Below are positions 15,697 through 24,675 of a DNA stretch of 64,000 nt, one piece after another. Every line of letters starts with the position of its first letter. Position 1 is the stretch's first letter. Origin of the DNA: Thermococcus celericrescens (GTDB lineage: Archaea; Methanobacteriota_B; Thermococci; Thermococcales; Thermococcaceae); NCBI RefSeq assembly GCF_001484195.1, contig NZ_LLYW01000025.1:1-64000 (forward strand). Reading direction: 5' to 3'. Below the pieces are notes generated by a model that was not told where the DNA came from, did not search any database, and saw nothing but the letters and a program-made list of their open reading frames with translations. Made by a program: the position numbers and the translations under genes.

Positions 15697-17316
15697 TTAG
15701 GACTCAACCTTGATAGGTTCGATACTTATGCTGCCATCGGTCATCATTCCAAGCTTGACGTAGTGATAAAAGCCCCCCTCGTCCGGCTTTGCGTAGAGAG
15801 GAGCGCCTCCCGCGCCGGTTACTATGTAGTGGACTCCCTCGATGGTTCCGTTCCAGAACATGTGGATGTGGCTGAAGATTCCAAAGGCGTTGTACTCCCC
15901 CATCAGTTCCAGCAACTTCTTCCCGTCGGTGGGGTTCATGCCGTGGTCGCCGTTCGGCCTCGGATCCACCAGGGGAGCGTGCATCACTATCACGGGCCTC
16001 TTGCCCATGGCCTTAGCCCTCTCAAGCTCGTTCTGAAGCCAGCTCCACTGCTCGTCGCTCAGCCCGTAGTCGTTTTCGATATTGTTCATGAAGATGTAGT
16101 AGTAATCCCCGAGGACGAAGGAATAGTCCGTTGGGCCGAAGAGCTGGTGGTAGACGTTTATGCCCTCCCCGCGATACTCGTGGTTTCCGACCGCTATGAA
16201 AATCGGCTTGCTCCACTTCCACTCCTTCATCAGCTCGCCCCATTCGTCAACCTTGCCCGAATAGACTAGGTCTCCACCGTCTATCACGAAAACGGCGTTA
16301 TTCTCGTTCATCCTGTCCCTCAGCTGCAGGAAAGCCTTCGGAACCTCCGTGCCGCCGTCCGGCCTGTGGTCACCGAAGGCAAAAACCGTGTAGTCTCCGA
16401 TGTCTTTTGTAACGACACTGAAGGAAGGCTCGGAGGTTGTTATCTTAACCCACGTATCGCCGGTCTCGGCTCCCTCGGGCAGGTTCAGCACCGAGGGGTT
16501 GGTGTTCTCGATAACGTAGGTAAGTGCAGCGCCGGTCCCGTCCTTGACCTCCACGCTGACGTTGAAGCCGAGGGCACGGATGTAAACCGTGGAGCCGTTG
16601 ACGAGCCTGATAAAGCCTCCCTTTACGGTGATGTTCTCCCCGTCAACGATGCGCCAGTAGTATATGAACGGCTCCCTGCTCCTGAAAGAGCTAAGGTACC
16701 AGTGTTCACCGTCGTCTGGAATTCCGTTCCAGTTGTTGTCCCCTATGACCTTGAGGAGAATTCCCTCAAACTCGCCGCTCCTTAGAACATCGTCCGTTCT
16801 AAGGGATGCCCCGTTCCTGAGGTTCATAGCGTACTCAAGGGCCGCGCCAGCGCCAGCCTTGCTGGTGCCTGTGAAGACGAAATACGCCTTTCCGTCCTTA
16901 TTGAAGGCCGCAAAAACGCCCTTGTCTTTTCCAACGAACTTGACGCCGAACTTGTAGACTATGTAACCAAAGTAGTCGTTGACCGTTATTAGTATCGGTT
17001 TTCCTCTGAGGAGCTCTCTAGCATCCGCCGGGGACAGCACTGCAACCCCACCCTCGTACTGGCTCGCGGGGAGTATCTGCGCGTTCGGGAAGTAGTGCTT
17101 CGCGAGATCCTCGTAGCCCTCGCTGACGTAAACCTTGGAAGCGTCGGCAAGGCTGCTCCACTGGGCCAGAACCTGTCCCTTCTCGTAGCTCCCGAAGTCT
17201 ATTCCACCGGAGGGAGAGGTAGCTGTGGTGGAAGTCTCCGTTGGAGTACTCTGGCTTATGCATCCCGACGCCAGCACGATGAAAACCAGGAGAATTCCAA
17301 AAACGGCTCTCTTCAT
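15697..17316 (-). CDS. Lipoprotein metallophosphoesterase
   Basis: A 539-residue secreted lipoprotein: signal peptide with lipobox LASGC, a Thr/Ser-rich linker, an N-terminal domain (~40-260), an Ig-like middle and a C-terminal calcineurin-type phosphoesterase. Metal ligands are visible as GDHRPDGG, VIDGGDLVYSG, VGNHEYRG, VMHAPLVDP and GIFSHIHMF. The ATG at 17316 follows AAGGTGAAC; an in-frame GTG three codons before is part of the ribosome site. It is downstream of the cupin gene on the opposite strand and next to phosphate uptake genes. Substrate unknown; release of phosphate from extracellular esters would fit the neighbourhood. Confidence 0.85.
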   Translation of the reverse strand: MKRAVFGILLVFIVLASGCISQSTPTETSTTATSPSGGIDFGSYEKGQVLAQWSSLADASKVYVSEGYEDLAKHYFPNAQILPASQYEGGVAVLSPADARELLRGKPILITVNDYFGYIVYKFGVKFVGKDKGVFAAFNKDGKAYFVFTGTSKAGAGAALEYAMNLRNGASLRTDDVLRSGEFEGILLKVIGDNNWNGIPDDGEHWYLSSFRSREPFIYYWRIVDGENITVKGGFIRLVNGSTVYIRALGFNVSVEVKDGTGAALTYVIENTNPSVLNLPEGAETGDTWVKITTSEPSFSVVTKDIGDYTVFAFGDHRPDGGTEVPKAFLQLRDRMNENNAVFVIDGGDLVYSGKVDEWGELMKEWKWSKPIFIAVGNHEYRGEGINVYHQLFGPTDYSFVLGDYYYIFMNNIENDYGLSDEQWSWLQNELERAKAMGKRPVIVMHAPLVDPRPNGDHGMNPTDGKKLLELMGEYNAFGIFSHIHMFWNGTIEGVHYIVTGAGGAPLYAKPDEGGFYHYVKLGMMTDGSISIEPIKVES

Positions 17317-17424
17317 TGCGTTCACCTTCCGGAAAATTGGAACGGGAGCTTAAAGCACTTTTGATTGGCATCACGAACTCGGCAGATTTAAATAGCCCCA
17401 GGCCGAAAGTATTTCGGTGATACC

Positions 17425-17781
17425 ATGTTCGTCGGACACTACACCGAGGTCCCCGAGAAGGACACCGGTTTTGAGGGAGTGACGATAAGGTGGCTCGTTT
17501 CTCCAAAGCTCGGAGCGAAGAACTATGCGATGCGCTACTTCGTCCTCAAGAAGGGCGCGGAGATACCGCTCCACCACCACGACTGGGAGCACGAGATATT
17601 CATCGTGAGGGGAGAGGGAATCATAACGAACGGAAAGGAAGAGTTCCACGTCAGGGAGGGAGACTTCCTCTACGTTCCGCCCAACGAGACCCACGGCTAC
17701 AAGGCGACCGGAGAAACGCTGGAGTTTCTCTGCATAATCCCCGCCAAGAAGGAGGCCATTCCTGAGGATGAGTGGGCCTAG
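17425..17781 (+). CDS. Cupin domain protein
   Basis: A 118-residue single-domain cupin. Motif 1 is PLHHHDWEHEIFIVRGEG (about residues 50-67) with three His and a Glu for metal binding. Motif 2, VPPNETHGYKATG near 92-104, supplies the fourth His. The start follows GGTGATACC with a TATA-like GATTTAAATAG 40 bp upstream. It overlaps the convergent signal peptidase gene by 4 bp. Enzymatic or regulatory role cannot be told from sequence. Confidence 0.9.
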   Translation: MFVGHYTEVPEKDTGFEGVTIRWLVSPKLGAKNYAMRYFVLKKGAEIPLHHHDWEHEIFIVRGEGIITNGKEEFHVREGDFLYVPPNETHGYKATGETLEFLCIIPAKKEAIPEDEWA

Positions 17782-18350
17782 CGGCGTCTGTGATAGTAGG
17801 CCTTTATTTTCTTCCTTCTCAGAGCGACGAGGTCTGCCTTTCTGGATTTTGGACGTAGGGGTTCCTCCTCGAGCAGGAGCCACGCCATGTCGTATGCAAG
17901 AGAGGCGATTATGAACAGAAAAATCCCGAAAACTATCAGCGGAGTGTAGTACCAGACCACACCGACTCTTGGAATCACCAGAACAACCCTGCCAACCACT
18001 TGGGAGTAATAGACCCGCCAGGGGTCTGTGTAGTTCCTGTTGTCCCCTTTGGTGATATAGTACATCCGCATTTCTGGATCGGCCTTCATGCCAACGATGC
18101 GGTGGGTTATCATGTAGGTCGAGTTGCCGAGGGTCACGCGGTAGAGGATAACGTCCCCAACGTGGAGCCCATCTGGCGAAGATGGCATTGTTATGACGAG
18201 GTCGTTGGGATTGATGTAAGGCTCCATCGAGTCGGTCAGGATAACGACGTACTGGAAGCCAAAGACGAAGTGGAGAGCCATGACTAGGACCACGAAGAAC
18301 AGGAGGAGGTACGAGATGATTGAAAGGACGTCGATACGACGCTTCACCAT
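17778..18350 (-). CDS. Signal peptidase I (S26B type)
   Basis: A 190-residue membrane peptidase with an N-terminal helix (~9-30), a catalytic domain and a C-terminal helix (~137-158) with a basic tail. Box motifs are DSMEPYINPNDLV (Ser nucleophile), GDVILYRV, THRIV (catalytic His replacing bacterial Lys) and TKGDNRNYTDP. This is the archaeal/ER form that also includes SipW-like enzymes. The start follows GGTGGTTTA. It may serve general secretion or the small secreted protein encoded at 20097-20519, from which it is separated by a TnpB element. Confidence 0.88.
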   Translation of the reverse strand: MVKRRIDVLSIISYLLLFFVVLVMALHFVFGFQYVVILTDSMEPYINPNDLVITMPSSPDGLHVGDVILYRVTLGNSTYMITHRIVGMKADPEMRMYYITKGDNRNYTDPWRVYYSQVVGRVVLVIPRVGVVWYYTPLIVFGIFLFIIASLAYDMAWLLLEEEPLRPKSRKADLVALRRKKIKAYYHRRR

Positions 18351-18428
18351 TAAACCACCGCCTAATTAAAGCCGCATTCGGTACTCATCCCCACTATTTC
18401 AACCATATAGTTAGCGTGCCTCACTACC

Positions 18429-18600
18429 TGACCTCCTCCCCGCCCTGAAGGGCGAGGGTTCCAACGAATTAACCCCCCGCTAAGGGCGGAGAGGTTTGAG
18501 GGGTAATCCTCATCACCCCTTTTGAAGGGGGTTCGGAGAACCCCTCCGGGAGGGTCTTCCCCCAATTACCCCTACCCGCCGTTAAACCCGACAGGCTTGG
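18429..18600 (-). ncRNA. Putative omega/reRNA of TnpB copy 1
   Basis: The 3' part of the tnpB gene plus the right end, rich in G/C hairpins (for example the complementary pair GAACCCCTCC and GGGGGTTC, and CGCCCTGAAGGGCG near the end). Nearly the same segment recurs in copies 2 and 3. In known systems this region is processed to the guide RNA and the guide lies just beyond the right end; here that would begin GGTAGTGAGGCACGCT on the minus strand. Extent is inferred. Confidence 0.5.
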
Positions 18601-19767
18601 GGTTATCGTTTTCACCACCTTCTTCAAAATATTGAAGGCTCCAACTAAATCAGAGTTAAACACAAGCCCCATTGCAGGACACGAATAAAGACCACGAACA
18701 AAACGAGCCCCCTCGTGAGGCCTCCCGCAAACGGGGCAAACCTTGGAAGTGAAAGCCTCACCAACCACCACAACCAGAATACCATACTCCCCGGCGACCT
18801 CTTTTAAGTGTTTAATAACGTAATTAAACCGCCAAACGTGAGAGAGGATAAAATTCTGTCTCCTGCCCTTATCAGAGTTTCTTGCTATTCCCTTTGGATA
18901 ACCCACAACAATTCTTGAAACGCCGAGATGATAAAGTCCTTCAACGGTTTGTCTTACTGCCGTGTTAATGTAGTGCTTTGCCTGAAGCTTGACCCTCTCA
19001 TGCATTCTTTTGAGTTTTCTACTCTTTTTAGCTCCACTCTTGTTGAGTTTTGACTGATAATCGGCTATTCTCTTCCGCCAGTAAAAGGTTATTGACTTCA
19101 AAGGTCTCCCATTGACCAAGAAACTTTCTCCATTCCCGACATAAACGGCCATCAAGTTGTTCACTCCTAAATCAATACCAGCGGAGAGGTCTCCCAAAAG
19201 TTGTCTTGGGAGTTTAACCCATTCACCATTGATTAGTTTCTCTCCCACCGTGTAGCTAACGTGAGCATACCATTTTCTCTTTATTGGGTCATAAGTTATT
19301 TCTAAGCGTCCCTGTTTGCCCTTCAGGTGTATTCTACCCTTGAACTGGACTTCAAGCTCCTTAAACTTCCCAAGGCCTTTTAGGACTAATTTGTTATTTT
19401 CAATTCTGTATTGGTCGTTCCTTAGGACGATTAAGCCTCTTTCCCTGATGTAGTTTGGAGGTTTAGGCTTGAGCCAGTCGGGCAGTTCTCCATTCCTCTT
19501 GGCTCTTATGAGGCTGAAGAAACTCCTCCACGCTTCAGCGTTCTTCCTCACTATTTGCTGAACCGTTGCCGAACCGATTTCCTTTTTGAACTCCTCATAA
19601 ACAACCTTCTCGGTTTTGTTGAAGTCCACTGGTTTATCCTCAAAGAATTCTTGTCTTCTCAGGTAGTTCACCCTATTCCAGACTTTGAAGTTGATGAGGA
19701 CTAACTTTTTGAGGGTTTTCTCTTGCTCCTTTGAAGGCTGGAGCTTCACCGTTACTGCTCGCTTCAT
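18469..19767 (-). CDS. tnpB: TnpB RNA-guided endonuclease, copy 1
   Basis: A 432-residue TnpB. RuvC-type catalytic residues are Asp199 (GIDLGVNN), Glu337 (VGEAFTS) and Asp373 (NSDLVGAFN). A zinc finger lies between the last two (C344, C347, C363), but the usual fourth Cys is replaced by Met366. TnpB proteins cut DNA guided by an RNA made from the 3' end of their own gene. The C-terminal ~40 codons (GRGNWGKTLPEGF onwards) are unusually conserved in nucleotides among copies, as expected for overlap with that RNA. The frame is intact. Confidence 0.94.
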   Translation of the reverse strand: MKRAVTVKLQPSKEQEKTLKKLVLINFKVWNRVNYLRRQEFFEDKPVDFNKTEKVVYEEFKKEIGSATVQQIVRKNAEAWRSFFSLIRAKRNGELPDWLKPKPPNYIRERGLIVLRNDQYRIENNKLVLKGLGKFKELEVQFKGRIHLKGKQGRLEITYDPIKRKWYAHVSYTVGEKLINGEWVKLPRQLLGDLSAGIDLGVNNLMAVYVGNGESFLVNGRPLKSITFYWRKRIADYQSKLNKSGAKKSRKLKRMHERVKLQAKHYINTAVRQTVEGLYHLGVSRIVVGYPKGIARNSDKGRRQNFILSHVWRFNYVIKHLKEVAGEYGILVVVVGEAFTSKVCPVCGRPHEGARFVRGLYSCPAMGLVFNSDLVGAFNILKKVVKTITPSLSGLTAGRGNWGKTLPEGFSEPPSKGVMRITPQTSPPLAGG

Positions 19768-19843
19768 TCTGAATTATGGTATACTTCTTAGGCCTTAAAA
19801 CGGTTTGCTTTCCTGTTTCTGGGCTGGTTTCTCAATTACTGCA

Positions 19844-19866
19844 TCCCCGCCCTAAAGGGCGAGCTT
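19844..19866 (-). repeat. Relic right-end hairpin of a TnpB element
   Basis: On the minus strand CTCGCCCTTTAGGGCGGGGA matches the right-end hairpin of the TnpB elements (CTCGCCCTTCAGGGCGGGGA in copy 1), then diverges. It sits just outside the left end of copy 1 with no other element sequence attached. Confidence 0.6.
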
Positions 19867-19874
19867 TCAAAAGA

Positions 19875-20096
19875 AAAAAGTAAACCCAGTCGACGTAGGC
19901 TAAAAGATTGACGGTGCCGAAAATGTCTGCGTTGGCCTGGCCGAAGCCGATGGAAATTTCCCTGCCCTGAAGCGGTTGCTGGTTTCAACGACACGGTGGC
20001 CCATAACATTTCCACTGGAGAACTTCCCCACCCTGCCGGTGCTGTTTGCGGGCGAGACTAGCAAAGAATAAGAAAAGGCAGGGATCAATTCAGATT
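19875..20096 (-). pseudogene. Decayed coding segment, unknown surface protein
   Basis: This otherwise gene-free stretch contains protein-like sequence in two minus-strand frames: STGRVGKFSSGNVMGHRVVE running on to SNRFRAG in one, then REISIGFGQANADIFGTVNL and LAYVDWV in another, with the switch near 19960. Read together they look like the C-terminus of a secreted beta-rich (DUF2341/LamG-like) protein. There is no intact start. It is probably a remnant left between the secreted-protein gene and the TnpB element. Confidence 0.45.
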
Positions 20097-20519
20097 TCAC
20101 GGGGAAACTGTCTGGCCCTGGAACACGACGGTAACTGTATTTAGATTGTTATTGTCGAGGGATATCCCATTATTCAGGCCGTTATTGGTGAAGTCCACAG
20201 TATACACCCCAGTACTCCCACTGTACGTGGCGAGGTACTTTTGGCCATCGATTATAAGGTAAACAGTGTCACTCCCAGTACCAACCTTGGTGCCCTGGTT
20301 GTCGGTGAGGGTTATGGTTGCAGATGTGACGTACTGGGCATCATTGCTAAGGGTCCAGTCGATGTAGGCATGGTGAACAGTCTGCGGCATGCCACCATTT
20401 CCGGCGTCAAGCTCCTGAAAGTGCACATTTATAGTCGGAACCGCCAGAGCCGCACCAACCATGGCCAGCACAAGGGCGAGTGTCAGTGGAATTAACCTCT
20501 TCTTATTATTTCTCCTCAT
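20097..20519 (-). CDS. Small secreted protein, unknown
   Basis: A 140-residue protein with a classical signal peptide (basic MRRNNKKR, then hydrophobic to ~26, cleavage after ALA). The mature part is ~114 residues, rich in Thr, Asn, Gly and beta-prone sequence, with no Cys and very few charges. The start follows GGGGGTGAATCAG and a minus-strand TATA (CTATTTATACTA) lies near 20565-20577. The composition suggests an extracellular or filament-forming beta protein. A TasA-like pilin is one possibility given the S26 peptidase gene nearby, but I see no diagnostic motif. Confidence 0.7.
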   Translation of the reverse strand: MRRNNKKRLIPLTLALVLAMVGAALAVPTINVHFQELDAGNGGMPQTVHHAYIDWTLSNDAQYVTSATITLTDNQGTKVGTGSDTVYLIIDGQKYLATYSGSTGVYTVDFTNNGLNNGISLDNNNLNTVTVVFQGQTVSP

Positions 20520-20691
20520 TCTGATTCACCCCCAAGATGGAGAGCTATACTTTATGATTGAACGATAGTATAAATAGTTTTCTAAATCCAACGGGATTGG
20601 TTCACCCTTTGACGTTGTAAGTTCTACAACAAAACCAGTGTCCAGTTAGGCATCTCCCAACGACCGTTGAATACTCCACAAGAAAGGTACC

Positions 20692-21969
20692 TCAGCGGAG
20701 GGGAGTGCCCTTCAGGTAAGTTGAACCGGCCCACTCAACCCGAACCTGCAGGAATTCGCCGGGCTCACCAGAATCAAGGATTATGTCCTTGTAGTTGAAA
20801 GTCCTGGCCTCAACGCCGCCCTTCTCCCCGGCCCCATGGACGAGAACCTCCACCGTCCTGCCAAGATACGCCCTGTTTATTTCGTGGGCTATCTGGAGCC
20901 TAAGCCTGTGAAGGGCCCTTGAGCGTTCCTTGACCCGCCATCCCGGAAGCTGCTTCCATTTCGCCGCGATCGTGCCAGGTCTCGGCGAGTAGCGAGAAAC
21001 GTTTATCTTGTCCGGCCGGACGCGCTTGATTAGCTCAACGGTGTTCTCGAAAGCCTCATCAGTCTCCCCGGGAAAGCCCACTATAATGTCCGTATTGAGG
21101 TTCAAATCACGAACCTTCTTACGAAATGTTCGAACTATCTCCTCGAACTGTTCCGCAGTGTACGTTCTGCCCATCCGCCTCAGAACCTCATCGTCGCCGC
21201 TCTGGACGGGCAGGTGGAGGAAGCGGTAGACCTTCTCATCGGTGTAGGCATCAACGAGCTCGTCGAGGAACTTGAGAACGTGGTTCGGGTTCATCATTCC
21301 AACCCTAACCCTGAAGTCGCCCTCGATGGCCGTTATCTCGTCTAGGAGCTCCGCCAGGTTCGTCCCGATGTCGAAGCCGTAGCATCCGGTGTCCTCACTC
21401 GACAGCTGTATCTCCTTGTATCCCCTGGCGAGGGCCTCCTTAACCCACTTAACGACGAGCTCAGGTTTGTAGCTCTTGAGAACCCCGCGGGCGAAGCGGG
21501 TTGCACAGTAGGTGCAGGCGTTGAGACAGCCCTCACTTATCGGGACGACGAAGGCGACACCACTCTTCCAGAGGCGCGGGAGCTCGAGCTTGTCTATGCT
21601 CTTCTCACGCCAGCCCTCGACGCTCACCAGCTTTTCACCGCGCTCCGCTACGCTTATCGCCTCGGCTATCCTATCTATGCTCTTAACGCCGAGTATTCCG
21701 GAAACGCGTGAATCTATGGCATCCGGGTTGACGTGAGGGAGGCAGCCGGTGACGATTACCCTCTTGCCGGCGTCAAGGAGCTCCTTTATTCTCTCGCGCA
21801 TGTGCTTTTCGGTTGGGTCTTTGACCGCGCAGGTGTTGACCACAACGTAGTCGGCAGTTTCAGGGGTCTCCGCCAACTCATAGCCCGCGCTAACCAGAAG
21901 GCCCTCCATCATCTCGGCATCTGCCTTGTTTCTCGTGCACCCGTAGGTCTCGACGTGAACCCTAACCAT
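20692..21969 (-). CDS. tRNA-t6A37 methylthiotransferase (e-MtaB)
   Basis: A 425-residue radical SAM methylthiotransferase of the archaeal/eukaryal CDKAL1 type, converting t6A37 to ms2t6A37 in tRNA. Order of domains: N-terminal UPF0004 with cluster ligands in TYGCTRNKAD, NTCAVKD and TGCLPH; radical SAM domain with the CX3CX2C motif in GCLNACTYC; C-terminal TRAM domain (~365-425). Length is as expected. A minus-strand TATA (CTTTTTAAACC) is only ~20 bp from the ATG, so the mRNA is probably nearly leaderless. Confidence 0.93.
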   Translation of the reverse strand: MVRVHVETYGCTRNKADAEMMEGLLVSAGYELAETPETADYVVVNTCAVKDPTEKHMRERIKELLDAGKRVIVTGCLPHVNPDAIDSRVSGILGVKSIDRIAEAISVAERGEKLVSVEGWREKSIDKLELPRLWKSGVAFVVPISEGCLNACTYCATRFARGVLKSYKPELVVKWVKEALARGYKEIQLSSEDTGCYGFDIGTNLAELLDEITAIEGDFRVRVGMMNPNHVLKFLDELVDAYTDEKVYRFLHLPVQSGDDEVLRRMGRTYTAEQFEEIVRTFRKKVRDLNLNTDIIVGFPGETDEAFENTVELIKRVRPDKINVSRYSPRPGTIAAKWKQLPGWRVKERSRALHRLRLQIAHEINRAYLGRTVEVLVHGAGEKGGVEARTFNYKDIILDSGEPGEFLQVRVEWAGSTYLKGTPLR

Positions 21970-22021
21970 CGGTGGGCGCTCTGGGAAGGGGTTTAAAAAG
22001 GGTGCGGTTCAAAAATGGGGA

Positions 22022-22321
22022 TTAAACCGCACCCATAATACTGAGGAGCATGAAGAGAGCAACGAAGAGAAAAACAGCCATGAACGTTAGTTTTTCCTTT
22101 ATCCAGTCGCGGGGCCTGTTGTAGTGCCGCATAACCAGGAAGGAATGGAGGGAAACTATGAGAACCGGGACGAGGGCCGAAACCGCTATGAAGAGCGTGC
22201 CCGGCAGGTGGCGGTCGATGCCAGAGGTGTCGAGAAAAGCCACAGTCCAGTAGAGCAGTATCGGCGAGAGAAGAACCAGGAACACAACTACGACCCCGAT
22301 AATCGCGGACTCCTCGTCCAT
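22022..22321 (-). CDS. Small membrane protein, unknown
   Basis: A 99-residue protein with three hydrophobic segments (about 6-27, 38-58 and 76-96). The ATG at 22321 (MDEESAIIG) follows GGCGGTGGTTCC; an in-frame upstream start would include the ribosome site. It lies downstream of two genes for secreted proteins of unknown function on the same strand, separated from them by ~40 bp. No family recognised. Confidence 0.7.
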   Translation of the reverse strand: MDEESAIIGVVVVFLVLLSPILLYWTVAFLDTSGIDRHLPGTLFIAVSALVPVLIVSLHSFLVMRHYNRPRDWIKEKLTFMAVFLFVALFMLLSIMGAV

Positions 22322-22360
22322 GGAACCACCGCCAAAAGTTTGGGACAAAATACTAAAAAT

Positions 22361-23644
22361 TCATCGCTTACTTGTTTGATATAACCTTGAAACGTAGGGG
22401 CACATCTTTTTAGCGATGATTTTTGCCATCTCGTAGTTGTAGATAGGCTGAGTAGTCGGGTCATCTGTGCGCACTCTGACCATCATTTCCAGTACCGCAT
22501 CCCCGTGCTTGAAGTACCACCCCCTGGCATCCTGGATGTAGAGGGACGTTAAAGGGTCCCGGGAACAATCGTTGATGGAGTCTAAGGCATCATGCCTCAG
22601 ACGAAGAACCATCCTGACTTTCTCCTTTGGAGTTTTCAGGGTAGCAAAAGTCGAATTGAGGGCCTCAAATTCATCTAGATGCTCGTTTATTGCGATTGCG
22701 TACAGAAGGTGGTAAGTGGCCGCCGAATAGTAGCCGTTCTTGGCTCCCATAAGACCCCGCTTTTTATGGTACTCCTTCCAGCTGCACGCCATCCTGGACA
22801 TCACCTCCTCGAATTCACACGGAACATCGACTCTCGAGAGATTATCCGCGAGCGCGCGCACGTTATCCCCCAGTTCCTCTGGACGGAAGGTACCTGGGGT
22901 TACATGGCCAATAAGCACCCTTGAGTCCATCAAAAAGCTCCTGGCAAATTCCAAGTAACCCGTCACCCAGCCTCCGAGTATGCTCACGTTTTCAATCTCC
23001 TGAGACGTGGTTGGGTTTGGTATCCCGTCAAGCTTTTTCAGGAAGTCACGGGACTGGTTCAGAGAGATCTCCGCTTTGATTATGTTGTCTTCAACCACAA
23101 AGCCGGTTACGAGATAGTCAGTGAAGTTAATCCCTCTCCGCAGTGTTTGTTTCCACTTTTCGGCCGTTTCGTTCCCTAAAGCTTCCACACTCCGAAACTG
23201 CCCACGGACATACCTAAGGAACTCCGTGCGGTTTGCGAGTGCAAGGGTTGAGCCCAGGTAGTCGGCGGCAAGTATTGCACAACTCCTACCCTCTGTTAGG
23301 GCAGCGTACAATTCACCCCTGCGTTGATACGAATAGGTCTCGTTAAGGCAGACGTCGATGTCCATTATTTCGTCGTCCGAGACGTTTAGTTTGAGAAGCA
23401 TCTCCCTGAGCTCCAGAACTCGTCCAATGGCACTTTCAACGTCTTTGTCATCCACCTTCTGATTCAGATAGGCTTTATGGGTGGCATTGTACTCCAGTCT
23501 AAACGTCTCAAGATCCGTTTGAACCAGGTTAATGGTCTCATTGAGCTCTGCCTCCTTTATCGCTCTTTCGTGTTGAACGTACTTTGAGTAAGCAAAGAAC
23601 CCGAAAACTACCAGAAAAAGAAGGAGAAAAGCCTTTGTTTTCAT
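22361..23644 (-). CDS. Membrane-anchored extracellular protein, unknown
   Basis: A 427-residue protein with an N-terminal signal anchor (residues 4-20) and a long, mainly helical exterior domain. It has many N-glycosylation sequons (NETIN, NATHK, NVSDD, NRTEF, NQSRD) and six scattered Cys (CLNET, SCAIL, CEFEEVMSRMACSW, CSRDP, CPYVS). It starts 2 bp before the next upstream gene ends, so the two form an operon. I recognise no family; tandem helical repeats or a sensor-like domain are possible. Confidence 0.75.
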   Translation of the reverse strand: MKTKAFLLLFLVVFGFFAYSKYVQHERAIKEAELNETINLVQTDLETFRLEYNATHKAYLNQKVDDKDVESAIGRVLELREMLLKLNVSDDEIMDIDVCLNETYSYQRRGELYAALTEGRSCAILAADYLGSTLALANRTEFLRYVRGQFRSVEALGNETAEKWKQTLRRGINFTDYLVTGFVVEDNIIKAEISLNQSRDFLKKLDGIPNPTTSQEIENVSILGGWVTGYLEFARSFLMDSRVLIGHVTPGTFRPEELGDNVRALADNLSRVDVPCEFEEVMSRMACSWKEYHKKRGLMGAKNGYYSAATYHLLYAIAINEHLDEFEALNSTFATLKTPKEKVRMVLRLRHDALDSINDCSRDPLTSLYIQDARGWYFKHGDAVLEMMVRVRTDDPTTQPIYNYEMAKIIAKKMCPYVSRLYQTSKR

Positions 23645-23646
23645 TG

Positions 23647-24473
23647 TTATCCCCCACCGGCATAGTATACCCTTGTCTTCACTGTTACACGGGCGATTCT
23701 TGTTGTTTTTCCAAGAACCGAAGTGGGGCCAACACTTTTTGCCTCGGGGAAACTCGGAATGCTGTTGTGAGAATATCCCGCAACGTACAACGTCGCGCCG
23801 CCACTAACCTCAAATTTGTAATCCCCTTCCCGGGGATTCGTTATAATCCACGTCACACCCATGCAATAATCCGTGCCTCTGAATCTGGAGTCCCAGTAGA
23901 ATCTAACGGTTATTCTACTGATGTCCTGGTAGAAGATATCTCCTGAAGTCTGAATGGTGTAACTATCTCTATCGCTCTTGCCCAGACTTGATACAAGATC
24001 CGCAAACCCCGGTAGTTTCAAGAGTTCAGCCAATTTGTCCACTGCCTTTTTAAAGAACTCAAAGTACTTATCTTCTAAGTTCGAGTGCCCCTGTCCTGTA
24101 TCCACGACAAAGATCCCATTTCTTCCCGACACTATCCCCACATAAGTCTCGGACGATGGCTTAATGACCTTCACGGAAATCCAGTGACCACTACTCACCG
24201 GATAGTAATAATGGTTCCACCCGCTTTTCCACCCATTCCCAAGTTTCACCCTGAGGAAAAAGGCCTGTTGAAGTGTGGCCGTGTCATCTTGATTGATTAC
24301 CGCTAATCTTGGTATATACGTAGAGGCAATGCCGACTTTGCCTACGAAGTGGCCGTATCGATAGTATGGGTCGGAGCCATTCGCCTTCGTTTCTGGCTTG
24401 GCAGCACTAGCTACTCCTACCATAGAACCTAAGATCAAAAACCCAACATTAAGCCTAGGAGTTTCCTCCACAT
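23647..24473 (-). CDS. Secreted protein, unknown; probable frameshift in signal peptide
   Basis: As it stands the frame opens with a GTG at 24471 giving MEETPRLNVGFLILGSMVGV. The better start is the ATG at 24473 in another frame, which gives MWRKLLGLMLGF. One extra T in the five-T run (plus-strand A-run 24437-24441) would join it to LILGSMVGVASA as a perfect signal peptide. The mature ~250 residues are beta-rich and aromatic with no known motif. A minus-strand TATA (AAATATAAAT, ~24529-24540) suits either start. The joined form is inference; sequencing error or true mutation cannot be separated. Confidence 0.7.
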
Positions 24474-24675
24474 AGTGGGCATCATCCTATACAAATTCTC
24501 GTAATTGTTAGTGACATTATTACTTATCTACGATTTATATTTCTAGTCTAATATTCACCCCTTAGATAGTAAAATTGAATGCATTGAATGCGCTCAATCC
24601 CAAGATAAGAGGCATAGGTGTACGTATTGAAGCATTGGAAAAACCGATCTGATAAGAAGTAAGAGGGAAAGGAAA

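Larger units (their letters stand above)
18429..19835 (-). mobile_element. IS200/IS605-type TnpB-only element, copy 1
   Basis: The right end is TGACCTCCTCCCCGCC on the plus strand at 18429, shared with the other copies. The left end (about 19835) is less like those of copies 2 and 3, so that boundary is approximate. No TnpA transposase gene is present. It is the most diverged of the three copies in protein and end sequence. Confidence 0.85.
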
